Both the position numbers and the translations under genes were made by a program. Shown here piece after piece: positions 32,331 to 44,850 of a DNA stretch of 64,000 nucleotides. The number at the start of each line of letters is the position of its first letter. The stretch's first letter is position 1. The stretch is from Kryptolebias marmoratus (Eukaryota > Chordata > Actinopteri > Cyprinodontiformes > Rivulidae). The notes under the pieces are model-generated. The model was given only the letters and a program-made list of their open reading frames with translations. It searched no databases and was not told where the DNA came from. The DNA is taken from positions 13,527,621-13,591,620 of the forward strand of contig NC_051452.1 of assembly GCF_001649575.2 (NCBI RefSeq), given 5' to 3'.

Positions 32331-32940
32331 GATGTTTGAAGATTAACATTTGATTTACTTGTTAAATTCATGTTTTAGCTTCTGTTACGATTAAGAATAA
32401 TAGAGACAAGTTAGAGAATATATTGTGCATATATAGTGAGACCATGGTCAATCAGAGGCAGATGTAAATGTATTGTTTATACATTTGTATTAAGGTCTAT
32501 GGCTTTTTATTTTATCTGTATCTCTTGGCATATTACTGTCACTGGAAAAACTTTCCAAACTGAACATACAAATTTCTACACAGTCTTTTAGTGAACTCTG
32601 AACCTGCATCACTCTGCACGGTGAAGCTGAACGTATAACCCAAAAACTGTGACAAACAATGAGGGAAAAATGCGAAAAGCTTTCTCAGGCAATTTCCAAC
32701 CACTTTGTGCCCTTCGTGTCAGCTCATCATTTTCTCATCCAGCAGTCTCCGAGGTCACCAGCGTTCTGGGTGTCAGCAGCAGATTGTGTGGTTAAAATAA
32801 CTTTGAAATGTCAGATTTCTGAGCTGCATTAGATGACAAATCCAGAGAAAACTGATTAGATGCTAATGAGAATATGTCGGATTATCAAACTTCAGGTTAA
32901 ATGGGCACATTACGAAAAATAAATATCTTGCAGTGTAATT
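32331..32940. other. no gene seen
   Basis: AT-rich non-coding DNA. 32690-32900 has a more mixed composition but no motif that I can name. Confidence 0.4.
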
Positions 32941-32944
32941 ATAG

Positions 32945-33260
32945 CCTGCCCCTAAAAGGTGGGCAATAATGTTTTTGACAATGTCTGTGTGTATGCGTGT
33001 CTGTTAGCAAAAGATCTCATCAACCAGTGGACCAATTAACCCAGTTCAAGATGGCCACCACAGCTAACTGACCCTAATAGACCCCAAAATAGATATACCT
33101 CAGTATTGGATACTGAGCTACATATTGGTGTGGTAGTAGCTGAGAGTCATACCCACCACATACTCCAAAAGCTAACAAATCATGCAAGATCTCCATATTG
33201 AGTCAGATTTGACATGACATTATTTTGAAGGTTTGACCAAAACAGCTTTAATTGTCATTT
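32945..33260 (-). repeat. dispersed repeat family R-2, copy 3
   Basis: It begins GGTGGGCAATAATGTTTTTG (complement of the family end AACATTATTGCCC) and contains TTGGTGTGGTAGTAGCTGAG near 33124. It runs in the opposite orientation to the copies at 31612 and 60100. Confidence 0.7.
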
Positions 33261-34092
33261 CTTAACATAAAATGATCTTAGTTTAAAACTCTGGCACAAA
33301 AAGCAGTGGCCATTATACATTTCAGGAATGCTAATTAGTTTTTATGGTTCCTCAGCAGTTTTTGACCTCTGAACTCCTGCTTACATTTTAAAAGGTGTAT
33401 AAAAGAGTCTATAGAGTGTTTCTTGTTTTTTTTTTAAACATGAATAAGGACTGTAAGAGGATCGGTATGCAGCAGAAACACAATAAGCGCAAGATTACCT
33501 GCTAAGAAGTTTAATTTTAGTATTAATATGTAGCTCATAATGAGAATCCTGTTGATGAAAACACACCAATAGTTTTAAACCACTTTTCAATGTAAACATT
33601 AGAATCAAGCAAAAATAAATTACTGTTATTTTCACAGCGCTTACTGCTACGAATCTGAAATGGTTGTCATGACAGTGTGATGACAAGCTGCAGGGAGAGA
33701 CGGGAAGAAAAAAAAAAGAAATGGAAGGAAATGATCATGAGGAGAAATGCAGTCGTGCTACTGTACGCTTGTGTTAAGTGCTCAAGTGTTTTGAAAGTAA
33801 CCCACCCCCCACGGCAAGTCAATTTAGCAGCCTGAGCTGAGCTCTTTTCCCCGCTGGTTGCAGCTTCATTACTCCTCACAGTGATTTCAAGACTTCACGT
33901 GATATATATATAAGTTAAGGTAATATTTCAGAAAAAATGTGGCAGTTTTGGGCTGCTGGCCAGTAGAATGAAAAAAATCTATATTTTGAGAAATTGTGCT
34001 GAACATGTTTGACTTCAGCTTCAGTTTGGCGACAATTTCACAAAATACATTCTGAGTTAGTGTTATCTTAACAAAAGGTATTCTGTGAACTC
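33261..34092. other. no gene seen
   Basis: AT-rich non-coding DNA with a short TATATATATA run near 33904. Short frames only. Confidence 0.4.
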
Positions 34093-34187
34093 TTAACCCT
34101 CCCGTGGCCTTTAGGTCAAACTGACCCGAAAGGCTACTCTACCTCTCTGCTTCTCTCGCTCTCTTTTGAGGGCTTCAGGAGGGTTAA
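34093..34187. mobile_element. piggyBac-like miniature element, copy 1
   Basis: TTAACCCTCCCGTGGCCTTT at the left and CAGGAGGGTTAA at the right are inverted, and both ends carry the TTAA target used by piggyBac elements. It is about 95 bases long and non-coding. A second copy is at 60120-60198. Confidence 0.7.
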
Positions 34188-35554
34188 AGCAGAAGAAAAA
34201 CATAAAATATGGATTCTTAAACAATGAACTGGATCAAGATCCGAAAAAGTTGTATCCAAACGCAGATCTGTTTTTATATTTAAAAACAATATATTGTCCT
34301 CTACGCAGGTTTTTTAAGGGAATTGATTTTAAGTGGCGCACCTTTTTTTATACTTCATTTGTTTGGCAATATGTACGCAAACTCCAGACAAATTTTGGCC
34401 CAATTTATCACTGGTAGCTTGTGAAAACGTGTGAATCAGTGTGACTGCAATTTCTACCGCATTATTTGGGCAATCTTAATGTTTTTTCAAAAAACACCTG
34501 AGGCCTGGACTCAGACACCTTCTGGCCTCGGTGTGATTTCTGAATGGAGCCATTGGGGGGGACACAATGTGAGGTAGTAACAGAACTTAAACAGTCCACA
34601 TGTGAAAAGGTAGGCCGGATTTGTGATTGAATAATGTGATGAAGTGATGATGTCCACTTTCAGAGAACCCGCTCAGCCGCCAACACAACAAAGTATGAAT
34701 TTATCCTGGAGGAGAACCCTCCAATGTTTTTCTTCTAAGTGATCTAAATGATGGCAAACTGGGGCACCAGTGAACCTTTCTGCTTCAAAAAACCCTGTGG
34801 CTTTCAGATGCATTTTGGAGCATACAGAAGACAAACTGCAGCAGTTGTGCGCTTATTTTAAATATTTTGTTGAACACAAACAAAATCGCTATACTGAGCT
34901 CATCCACCATGTTGTGAGAAATGTTGGCCAGAAGAACAAAATAAAGCGCAGAGCAACACGTAAAAGCAAAAAAAAAACCCCCAAAAAACGTCAATTATCT
35001 AAACCAGTCCCACTGGAATCCTTACATGGTCACTGATTGTTCACTAACACACTTGGATTTTGAGTCAAAATAAAAAATCTTTAATTATTCAGGAAGTGTT
35101 AGAGTTATTTTGTTATTTATATGTGACACAGAAGGAAAGAAAACCATTTGGTAGTAATATATAATGCAGCAAGGTATGTACCCGGTAGTGGTACTCAAGG
35201 TAAGTACTATGTACATACCTGATATTTACCAAGTACAAAAGCAGAAATGACAGAATTAATTTAACTGAATTATAAATGATCTATCCATCCACTGAGCAGT
35301 TGCTGCAGAAAATTTGTTTAGGCGGGCATTGCTGAATTTTAATTGAAGACCACAGGCCTAAAGTATTCATCTTGTTTAAAGTTGCCGTAGGAGGCTACTC
35401 TGAAATCGATCGAACAACAAGAAGACTACAAAGAGGTCAACACTTATATGTTTCTTCTCATTAAATGTACCAAACTTGAATTAGTGGACTGGTAAACCTG
35501 TGTATTTGTCTTCTTAAGTGACTAAAATATGAGAAGAACTTTTTTATCTCTCTC
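34188..35554. other. no gene seen; one short palindromic segment
   Basis: 35174-35220 has inverted 10-base arms AGGTATGTAC and GTACATACCT around 27 bases of related sequence. Otherwise AT-rich non-coding DNA with unremarkable short frames (34770-35036 is lysine-rich, unrecognised). Confidence 0.4.
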
Positions 35555-36370
35555 CGACTACAAAAACTTGGACCTCATGATTCAGCAGCTTGTAGAACCA
35601 GCTTTAACTTGAAGCAGTGATTTTCTGACTATCAGTCTCTCAAATGGTTGTGGAGGAATTTTGGCCCACACTTCTTTCAACATTGTCTCAGTTTGGAGTT
35701 TGACTGGACCACTGTGACACCTTGACTCTTTTATTTCTGAGCTGTTCTGTTGTAGATTAGGGATTATTGTCCTGCTTCATGACCCAGTTTGGTCCGAGCT
35801 TCAGCTGTCAGACAGATGGCCTCACATTTGATGCTAAAGTCCTTTGGTCTACATAGGAGTTCATGGTTGACTCAATAACTGCAAGGTGCTCAAAACAAGC
35901 CCCAAACCATGACCTCTCCACCACCATGCTTGACTGCTGGTAGGAGTTTAGGCTGATTTGTGTTTCTCCTTGTGTATTATGGGGAAACATCTTTACTTTG
36001 TCCCATTTATTCAAAGAACAATGTTCCAGAAGTCTTGTGGTTCAGTCAGATGAAACTTTCTAAACCTGAGCTGTCTTGCTTTACTCCTTTTAGAAAGAAG
36101 ACGCTTTTACCTGGCAACCCTTCCAAACAAGCCATAATTGTTCAGTCTTTTTCTAATTGTCCTTGCATAAACTTTGACCTTTGAGCTTTAACCTGCTAAC
36201 TGTGGCCTGTAGAGACTTAGATGGAGCCCAATTTTTATTTTATTTTTTTTTTAATTTCAACATAAGATAGGACAAACTTGAAATCAACTAACTGGGATGT
36301 CAACTCTTGAAAATGTAAGTTTTTTTTTTTAACTTGTGAATAATCTTTCTCTCTGTTTTCGAAAAATTAG
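35555..36370 (-). mobile_element. decayed Tc1-like transposon, second family (copy B, antisense)
   Basis: Shared blocks include TTGTAGATTAGGGATTATTG, CAGCTGTCAGACAGATGGCC (35802), TCCACCACCATGCTTGACTG and CCTGGCAACCCTTCCAAACA. These are the complement of transposase-coding sequence. Terminal repeats not intact. Confidence 0.75.
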
Positions 36371-38215
36371 GGAGCGGCTGTACTTTCCTTTATTTTTTAT
36401 TTTTCCTTTACTGCATTAAAGGCATCAAAAGAAATCACAAACGACACAGGAAGGCAGTCAAGCTGATTTGATATTTTATTGTATTTCTGGCTCGGTGGGA
36501 GGATTTGGGTCACAGGAACTTTTAAAAGGAATCAGCTGTATTGTCTTTGCAATCAAGTGACCTCTACGTGGTAGCACGAAAAGGCTCGGAGGCTACAGAG
36601 CTGTGGGAGATTCGCTCCCGTTTAATGTTGCGCCCAATAATTGATTGCCGTCATTAGTGGAGCGTGGAGTGACCTTGCTTTGGGGGGAAGGGGGGCACGA
36701 CTGTGGTTGGGTGAGTCAGCAACAGAGTCGGCAAAGGAGAAAAACAAAGGCGGCGGGGAGGTGGCGTAATAGTGCGTGCTGCGAGCCGTCTGGAGGCACA
36801 AACGCACAGGGCAGACACATCTGAAGGTGAATAAATCATACTCCGATCTCTAGGCTGACATCTTACATTCTCGCCGCCTGCTTCCATATTACAGATCTAA
36901 TGACTGGCAGAGGGGAAAAAAACAAAACAAAACAAAACAAACAGCAAGCCGCCTCCATCAATTCTGCTTCTCATGACTGCTGATTTAAGGAACCCTGTCA
37001 AAATGCTCAGCTCTTTACAGTGCTGTATAATGATGTGGTAATAGTATCTGAAAGAGAGACATGACCTGTAAATATCATTCACTGGGGGGAAAAAAATAAA
37101 CAAGCGCATAATGGATTCAAAAAATAACTCCAGTGGATATGATATTGTGTTGGAATGAGCGCGTATGTTTTATTATTACTGAACAAACAGCTTCCCCAAG
37201 GGGACAAACTCAAACAGGCTTTTCTTTAAAGCCAAGCAGACTTCAAGGCCAGCGAGTGCAGCAAGCAAATACAATGAAGCTGAAGGCTGGAGGATGCTCT
37301 GCTCGGGTGCAAATTTTGGGGGATTTTGAACGAAATACTTGTGCAGTTTTAATTTAAAAACAAACAGCTCACGAGCTTTTGTCAGTGTTGCTGAAATCAG
37401 CTGTCTGTAGCCCAGACTCATCTCCTTATCTCCAGCTCCTGCTGTTCAGTTTGGGATAAGCGTAACGAAGGGTTTCTAATCGTCGCAGGTAAACACGGAG
37501 AGGGGAAAAAAAAAGTTTCGCTTTCGCTCCGCTTTTGCGTCAGATTTCTACACCAAAGGAGAATTAACGGGTGAGGAATTTACCAGCAGTGGCCAAATTG
37601 GTTTACGTTCCTCCTAATATTAAAGAGGCACAATTAAAATGTCAGGGCTGGAAGGCTCCTGTGTAGCGTCAATTCTGCTTTTGTATCCCATATAATAAGA
37701 GGGACTCGATGATTGTCGAAGAGCAGCACAACCAGCCGTATAATCAGTATTACAGGCCACAGGCTGGACACTCTGGGCTTAGTGGAAAGCCTCTGAATGC
37801 AAAGGAGCTTAGGCACGACAGAGGAAATGGGATATCGATAGAAGCCAACAGATTTGGCCGAGGTACAGAGGGCCGATGCTCCATCCCTACTTCTGTTCCG
37901 ACTTGAGCCCAAACTGTGCTGGGGCACATCGGTTTGCAGCCAAACACAGCAATCAAAAAAAAAAAACCCAAAAGAACAAAAACCTAATGATTACTCAAAG
38001 TTCTTTAAAAAAAGTTTGGTTTTCTGCACAGTCTGAAAATTAGAGGAAGAGTCTTTGTGATCCATGGCCACAACCCACCTAAAAAATAATGCAAGCAGAG
38101 AATAATGGTTAAAAGCAGTGATACTGTTATAAAAGAGTAACGACTTTATACCAGAGATTAAATACTAGTCATGAGAAAAATCAGGACATAAGTGTACAAA
38201 AACACAACATATCGC
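36371..38215. other. no gene seen; possible conserved non-coding segment at 36480-36880
   Basis: 36480-36880 is repeat-poor with CCCAATAATTGATTG and nearby ATTAG homeodomain-type words. (AAAAC)n lies at 36918-36942. An ISRE-like AGTTTCGCTTTC lies at 37514-37525. 37630-37930 has overlapping frames on both strands with no recognised family. Confidence 0.35.
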
Positions 38216-38279
38216 ACTGTGTTATTATTTATCAAACAAAAACAAAGTCGAAAAAAACTGTGTGTAAAAACTAAGTCGA

Positions 38280-39345
38280 CCCCTTGCTGCTTTGCGGGAT
38301 TTGACAGTATCATCCAGGTGCTGCTGATCAGACAGATTGATTAACTTATCATTAGCGGGACCACTTCTGTAAAAGTAAGAGATCTGTCAGTTTTCTGCTT
38401 TGGAGCTCACAGGTGTGTGGCAACACAATGCCAAGGAGGACCTCAGAGAAGCAACGGTTTCCGCCCATCGATCTGGGAAGGGTTAAAGGTTATTTACAAA
38501 CTATTTGGAGTTCACCCTTCTACATTCCAACATTTAGGACAGCCGATAATTTTCCTAGGAGTGGGCATCCCAGCAAATTCACCCCATGGTCAGACCGCAC
38601 AATGCTCAGAAACTGCAAAATACCCAAATAAAACCAAACCAGCATGTTTGGAGGAAAGCAAACACTGCATATCAGCAGAAACACCTCTTACGAACTGTGA
38701 AGCACGGTGGTGCAGTCATTGAGTGGACCATGAACTCCTCTGTAGACCAAAGGATTCTAGAGTAAAATTTGAGGCCATCTGTCTGACAGCTGAAGCTTGG
38801 ACCAAACTGGGTCATGAAACAGAACAATGATCCCAAACACAGCAGCTAATCTACAACAGAATGATTCAAAAAGAAAAGAATCAAGGCATTGCAATTGTCC
38901 AGTCAAAGTCCAGACCATAGCCTTATTGAGATGCTGAGGTGGGACCTTAAGGGAGTTGTGTTAAAATGAACGTCTGCAAACCTCAGTGAACTGAAATAAG
39001 ATTGCAAACAAGAGTGGGACAAAATTCCTCTATGATGTGTGATACTGATAAAATCATCCAGAAACCACTAATTCAAGTTATTGATACTAAAGGAGGTTCT
39101 ACAAGCTTTTAAATCATGAGGTGGACTTAGTTTCTCAATGCACAGCTTTTCCATTTTGGCTTCATTTGTGTTTAATAAAAAACAACATGGCGGGATCTGC
39201 TGTGCGTTTTTGTACATTTAAGGTTAGATTTGAATAACTGTAGAACCTGGTAAACAGCAGATCACTTTTATTATGACCTGGTACGTAATGCCCTGGAATT
39301 AAAAAAAGGTTGGACTTTCGTTTTCCCTGGATGCAACAAATTGTT
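38280..39345 (+). mobile_element. decayed Tc1-like transposon, second family (copy C, sense)
   Basis: It runs from CAGGTGCTGCTGATCAGACA (38318) through AACACAATGCCAAGGAGGAC to GGAATTAAAAAAAGGTTGGA (39296), and is the mirror image of copies A and B. The middle contains GGCCATCTGTCTGACAGCTG (complement of the antisense copies). Frames are broken throughout. Confidence 0.78.
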
Positions 39346-39825
39346 CTGCATGTTTTCGGCGCATCAGGGAGCGCCAATGCTCGGCATTGTCGAGGTTCTC
39401 AGAAAAAGATTTAGCTGCAGACAGCTTCGGTCGGCTCCATACATCAGTCAGACTTGTGTCCCGAATGCTAATCCTTCGTAGAAATTGTATATCACAGCTT
39501 GATTTATGGCTATAATATGTTTCACTGTCCCACTGGGTGACATTGAAGTTATACAACATGGTCGCTCAGTGCTGCATCAGGGAAAGTGGGGACAATGCTC
39601 CGAGACGACACATAAATTATGCTAATACCACTGAGGCATACTCCAAGCACTCCAAGTTAAACATTATGTGATGTCAGTTGGCAAAGACACATGCAACAAG
39701 GAAACAAACCGAGGCATTTGAGGTAAAAGCAGTTAGGGATTAATATGAACGTGTAACACTTAAAGATCTACCCGTAAAAGTCAGAAATAATAGCAATGAT
39801 GAAATGTATACGTAGTTGTCACCAG
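39346..39825. other. no gene seen
   Basis: Mixed-composition non-coding DNA; the minus frame at 39299-39559 has no recognised domain. Confidence 0.4.
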
Positions 39826-39998
39826 AGAGCCTATTTGTTTCCCTGCTCCAACACACCTGATTCAGTGGTTAAATCACCTCTTCATGTTCTGCAGAAGCCT
39901 GTTAATCATCCATTGATTCAAATCAGGTGTGTTGGAGTTGATAAACAAATAAAACATGCAGGATGGTGGCCCTCAAGGACCAGGGTTGGAAACCCCTG
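39826..39998. mobile_element. hAT-like miniature element, left end worn
   Basis: The right end CAGGGTTGGAAACCCCTG, preceded by AAAACATGCAGGATGGTGGC, matches the arms of the element at 947-1139. The palindromic interior CTCCAACACACCTGATTCAG / AATCAGGTGTGTTGGAG is intact. The left terminus has diverged. Confidence 0.65.
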
Positions 39999-41185
39999 GT
40001 TTAGACAGTCTGAAGCAAGACTGGTCACTTTTTAAAACTTCTGTATAATCCAGGCCACACTTTTGCTGAGCACGTACTCTTCTACAGTGGCCGTCACGCA
40101 TTCAGGTGCACTCAACCTAAAGTTGCTTGTGTGATAACTTCTAACAGAACCATGTCAGGAACTACACACCTGCAGTAGAGTGATTCACCATGCTCAAGAG
40201 TGGCCAGGAGCAAAGTCAAATCAAAATTCACTCCCTCCCTCTAACCTTTAGCTCTATGAATACATTTTGCATAGAGGAGTAGGGTACACTTCAAACGAAG
40301 GTGTATGTGCTGTGTTACCAAAGAGACTCATATATCAAAGTAAAACTATTTTATTGTTACACCAATCATCATGATGTCTACTTTAGTTTTTGGTGTATTA
40401 GGTTTCAGGTTAGTTTTAATCATCTTTACCAAGCATAAACGGTGTGCTGATATTTGCTGCAGGTTGGATATCTCTACAATACACCATTTGTGAGCATATT
40501 AACGTTATATCTGTCTATGTAAAAAAATACATTGTGGACGAATGATAATGTATGGACTTCCTGAAAAGGCATCCCATTTTGTAGTGGGATATTTTAGACA
40601 GTACAATTTGCGACTCAAAATAAAGAGCAAAGGGGTGACACTCGGAAATGGGATTTGTCTCAAATTCATTTAATTTAAACATGTTATACTGATATTAGCT
40701 GCTTAGAATATTTAAACATAAAGGCAGCACTATGAAAGATTATAAGACACAGGTGGCTTTTGTGCTGCTTGAATATACTTTAAAAAGTCAATCAAAGTGA
40801 AATATTAGTATTTTTTTAACTTAAGATTATAATTCATGTCGACTGTTGCAATTAACTTGAGGCAGTGGATGAAGTTCAGTTGCTTTTTGGAGTTTGGAAT
40901 GTTGCAAATTGTATTAAAGTGCTATTTAGTTTGAATAAAACAATATTTTAGTCAGCCGATGTCATGCAGACCAAGCTTTGCATAGAGTCAGAATGTCTAT
41001 CAGTGTCATGAAAAGATGCTCATCTGAGAAGACGATGTCTGTTCAACAGTGGAATGTTTTGTCTTACTACTGCCTCCGAGATAACTAGAAGATAAAAGTA
41101 TCATAGTTGCTACTCTCAGCATTAATTAGCCAGTTTGTACAACTGTCTGACTTATATGAAACCATAAATATCCATTCATCCATCT
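39999..41185. other. no gene seen
   Basis: AT-rich non-coding DNA; nothing further recognised. Confidence 0.4.
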
Positions 41186-41630
41186 TCATGTCGCGGAGGC
41201 AACAGGTCCAGGAGAGAAACCCAGACCACCCTCTCCCCAGCGCACCTCTCCAGCTCCTCCTGGTGGATCCCAATGAGCTCCCAGGCCAGAGAGAATACAT
41301 AATCCCTCCAGTGAGTTCTGGGTCTGCCCCAAGGTCTCTTCCCAGTGGGACATGATGGAAAAACCACTAAAGGGAGGCGTCCAGGAGGCATCCTAATCAG
41401 ATGCCTGAACCACCTCAACTGGCTCCTTTTGAGGAGGAGCAGCAGCTCTACTTCAAGCTCCTCACCTTATCTCTAAGGCTGAGCCTGGCCACCCTACGGA
41501 AGAAGCTCGTATCCTGGATTTTGTTGTATCGGTCATGATCCAAACATGACCATAGGTGAGGATTGTTTCTAGATGGACCAGTAAATTGAGAGTTTTGCCT
41601 TTCGACTCAACTCTTTCTTTGTCATGATTG
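41186..41630 (-). pseudogene. LINE open reading frame, C-terminal fragment
   Basis: Minus-strand reading gives MRWFRHLIRMPPGRLP, then GKRPWGRPRTHWRDYVFSLA and a tail rich in LLDLLPPR. This is the well-known C-terminal region of a fish non-LTR retrotransposon polyprotein. Upstream coding (41420-41630) continues with stops and frameshifts. Confidence 0.8.
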
Positions 41631-42300
41631 ATCTAACCATAATTATAACCACAATTATGATTGTCCAAATAAATTTATCTCCAGCTGTCAATCTTTGAGT
41701 CCTTTTGTTTAATAATGATTAAAATATAAAATCAACAAGTTTCAATCGCTTCAGAGTGACTTCCAGCTTGAGAACACAAGTTGTTTTTAAGTAAAGGCAT
41801 CATTCTGACCAACTTTAAATTTTACTTTAACTGATCATTTCAGGGTAAATGACAACACACAAAGTTCTTAGTCAAGTGTACTTGAAAAGGCTTTGCAGCT
41901 GGTTGCCTTTTTTTTCCTTGTCTTGTTTTGGATATTTTGCTCCATAATTAAAGTAATCAAGACCTGACAGCTGAAGAGAGATGTATATGGACAATCATAA
42001 TTACGATTCCACATAATTCACACAGTCTTGCAATTTGGATCCTCGAGATCATAGCCACAATGATACTGATGTTTCTTAGTTAGCTCTAAGGTGATAATAA
42101 GACAAAACATTACACTCAGACAGACATTGTCTTTGCAAATGAGCATGTTTTCAAAACACTGGTAAACATTCTGACTCCAAGCAAAGTTTTTTCTAGAATT
42201 GTGCGGCACTGGCTAAAACAGAAACAGTGTTTGAAAAAAAAAATGTTTGCGTTCCATTTCCATATTTCTAGGACATTAAAGTTTCAACTTTTTCTTTTTT
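41631..42300. other. no gene seen
   Basis: AT-rich non-coding DNA with repeated CATAATTA-type words near 41640-41665 and 41996-42017. Confidence 0.4.
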
Positions 42301-44850
42301 AGAATATACTTGGGGCCACTATCTATGCACAAAAAAGGTTGCGTACGCCATGTTCCACGCACATGTTGGGAAGTAAAAAAATAAACATCGCATGAAACAG
42401 TGCATAAATATACTTTAACTTTTAACCTGCAGTGAGAATGTGTGGACGCCACCTAAACGTTTATCAGTGGACAGCATCAAACTACAAAGTACTGAAACTC
42501 GCTCAAAGAAAACAAATGTATGATTTGGTTTTCTGAACTTAATGGGCATTTGAACATGTTTTCTTATGAGTTTGAGAATTTATGGTTCAAAGCCGAACAA
42601 TGAAAATGAACCACAATTAACCTCGCACAACATAACATATAACATGCCTTAAAAATGACTGAAACAACCTTAATCCAATGTAAACTATAGTTTCTTTCAT
42701 TCTTGTCACATGTAGATGTAAACAGGCTTCAAGACCGCATGCTTGCAGGACGCACAGACAGCTGAGGCTCATAAAATGAATCTGGATTGTTACTTCCATT
42801 CTTACTGAGAAGGAAAATGTGTCAGATCAGTGTATTAACTCAAAACAGGTAATTTGTGATGATTCCAATGGTTGACAATGACATGCAATATTACATATTG
42901 AACTGGCACCGGAAATACATGGCTACCCCTAGTTACACAGCCATAAATAGCTGCATAAAGTTGTGCGTAATTCACAGTGGCAGCTTTGCAGAAAGACATC
43001 GCCTATAAAAGAATTTGGAGGGAGTGTGTTTTCAGGGATCATACCGACCTGCTGGCACATGATGACGTCCGGTTTATTTTCTGATTTAGATTGCTCAGGA
43101 CCGTTCTTTTGGAACTCTGTGCTGAACTGGCCCCAGCCTTACACAGGGGAAACTAGGAGGAAGCGGTGCATTGCCGGTGCCAATTCAAGTCCTCGCCACT
43201 CTGGGGTTCCTTGCTACCTGAGCCTTTCAGACAGAGCTGGATGACAGGTTGAGTGTTTCATCCCTGAGCTGTGCCATGCTAGCTGAGGCAACCTCATCCA
43301 TATGATGCCCAGATATATCAAATTCTGAAACATTCTATCAGTGTGAAACAACTTGTTTCTTGACATATACTATTGAATAAATAACCCTCTAAATTCTACC
43401 ATGCCACTGAGTGCCTCTGTGTTCACCTCATTATTCATTTACAATAATAGTGTGCAATTCAGGTACAGTAAGTAGTGTCTAACATTATTGGACGAGAGGC
43501 GATGGGCAGCAGTCCTCCGCTTCACTACCACCTCTCTGTCTGACCATTTAACTTTCTGCAGCTGTGCGCTGCTCTGACGGCAGCAGCTTCACATGCACCG
43601 CCACTCCTTGCACTCGGGGCAAATGCCAGGAATATATGTAGACATAGTTGTGGATCACGCAGAGAGGAGAATCACACATGCGGGACCTATTTGCATCTAT
43701 CTGCATTTGTCCATGGAGGCATGTCAGGGGAGGTGTCTTATGTATCGGTTCCACGCAAATTGGGATGTAAGAAGGATAGGAAACGCAGAAACATTACTTC
43801 ATGAATTTTGTTCGTACACCGGCTTTCGGTATGAAAGCTACGCACTCTTTTGAGGAGCGTTGCATTTCGGAAAGTTGTCTTTAGCTGTGCCTTCTCCGAA
43901 CATGCAAGCCCACACGTTGCTGCAAGCTGAAACTCCTGTTTTCTATTCCCCGGAAAGTGAATTTGTCTGCTTTCAGTGCAACCTATTGATTCAGGGTTCA
44001 AAGTTCAGTGTTAATCCTGCCTGGGAAAGAGTTCATTTTCAGTCATATCAGGTAATCCGCGGATCGCATAGCTGCGCACACGCAGAGAAATGTTTGTTTA
44101 GGACTCAAACAAACCGAGGAGCCAATCAATACAAAAGCAGCATGCAGTGAAATGCACACACACCATGTGGCATCGGCCGCTCAAAACCATCTCTTCAGTA
44201 AACTTTTATCCCTTAACAAATCTTTTTCTCAGGTTTTCCTTTTTGACACTGACCCTCACCCTGAAACAAGCAAGCAGATGTATTAAGTCTCTAATGACCA
44301 TCTTAGATTCTGTTATGACTTGAAATGGTCTCTCAGGGTGATTCTCCATTTTTATTTTGTATTTGTAATATTTGTCAGTAAAGCAATAAAACAGGATTTC
44401 ATAATATTGGATGAGTGTAATATCCTGGAGGGGGGGGGGCACTTCCATCAACAACACCAAATTCAAACGGCGCAAGCAGGCGCACGTACGAAGTAATAAC
44501 AATGAAGAGAGTGACAGTCGGGGAGCTTGACTGTAAATGATCTTTCTGAGAGTTGGACGTATTCGCATCACCACTGCCATCACCATTCCGAGAGATTACC
44601 CTTCTCCCATCATGCATCCTGTTTATACAGCTGCAAACAAAAAGGCACCCATCTCCTGGGCACTCAGCGATGTGAACCGCATAGGAATGATTCATGTAAA
44701 GTGTTTCGCTTCGAAAAATGAGCCAACCGTCAATTGGAGATAAAAAAAAAGAAAATAAAAAGTGCCACTTCACCTGATGATGGATCGGAGAAAGAATTTG
44801 GATAAGTGATGGTCCATTCTGAGCACAAATGGGTAATTTAGGCACTTAGC
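42301..44850. mobile_element. possible PIF/Harbinger-like remnant region (weak)
   Basis: AGGTTGCGTACGCC followed by GTTCCACGCACATG (42337-42370) resembles the subterminal region of fish Harbinger elements as I recall them. The following 2 kb has mixed GC content and many overlapping frames (for example 43593-43853 plus, 44399-44845 minus), none with a recognisable transposase or Myb-like domain. No terminal repeats or 3-bp duplications were found. Confidence 0.25.

Noticed and set aside
43593..44150. Two consecutive plus frames as exons of a transposon gene
   Set aside because: No Harbinger nuclease or Myb-like motifs could be found, so only a weak element call was kept.
44399..44845. 148-codon minus-strand frame
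   Set aside because: No known family motif and several overlapping frames on both strands; not called as a gene.
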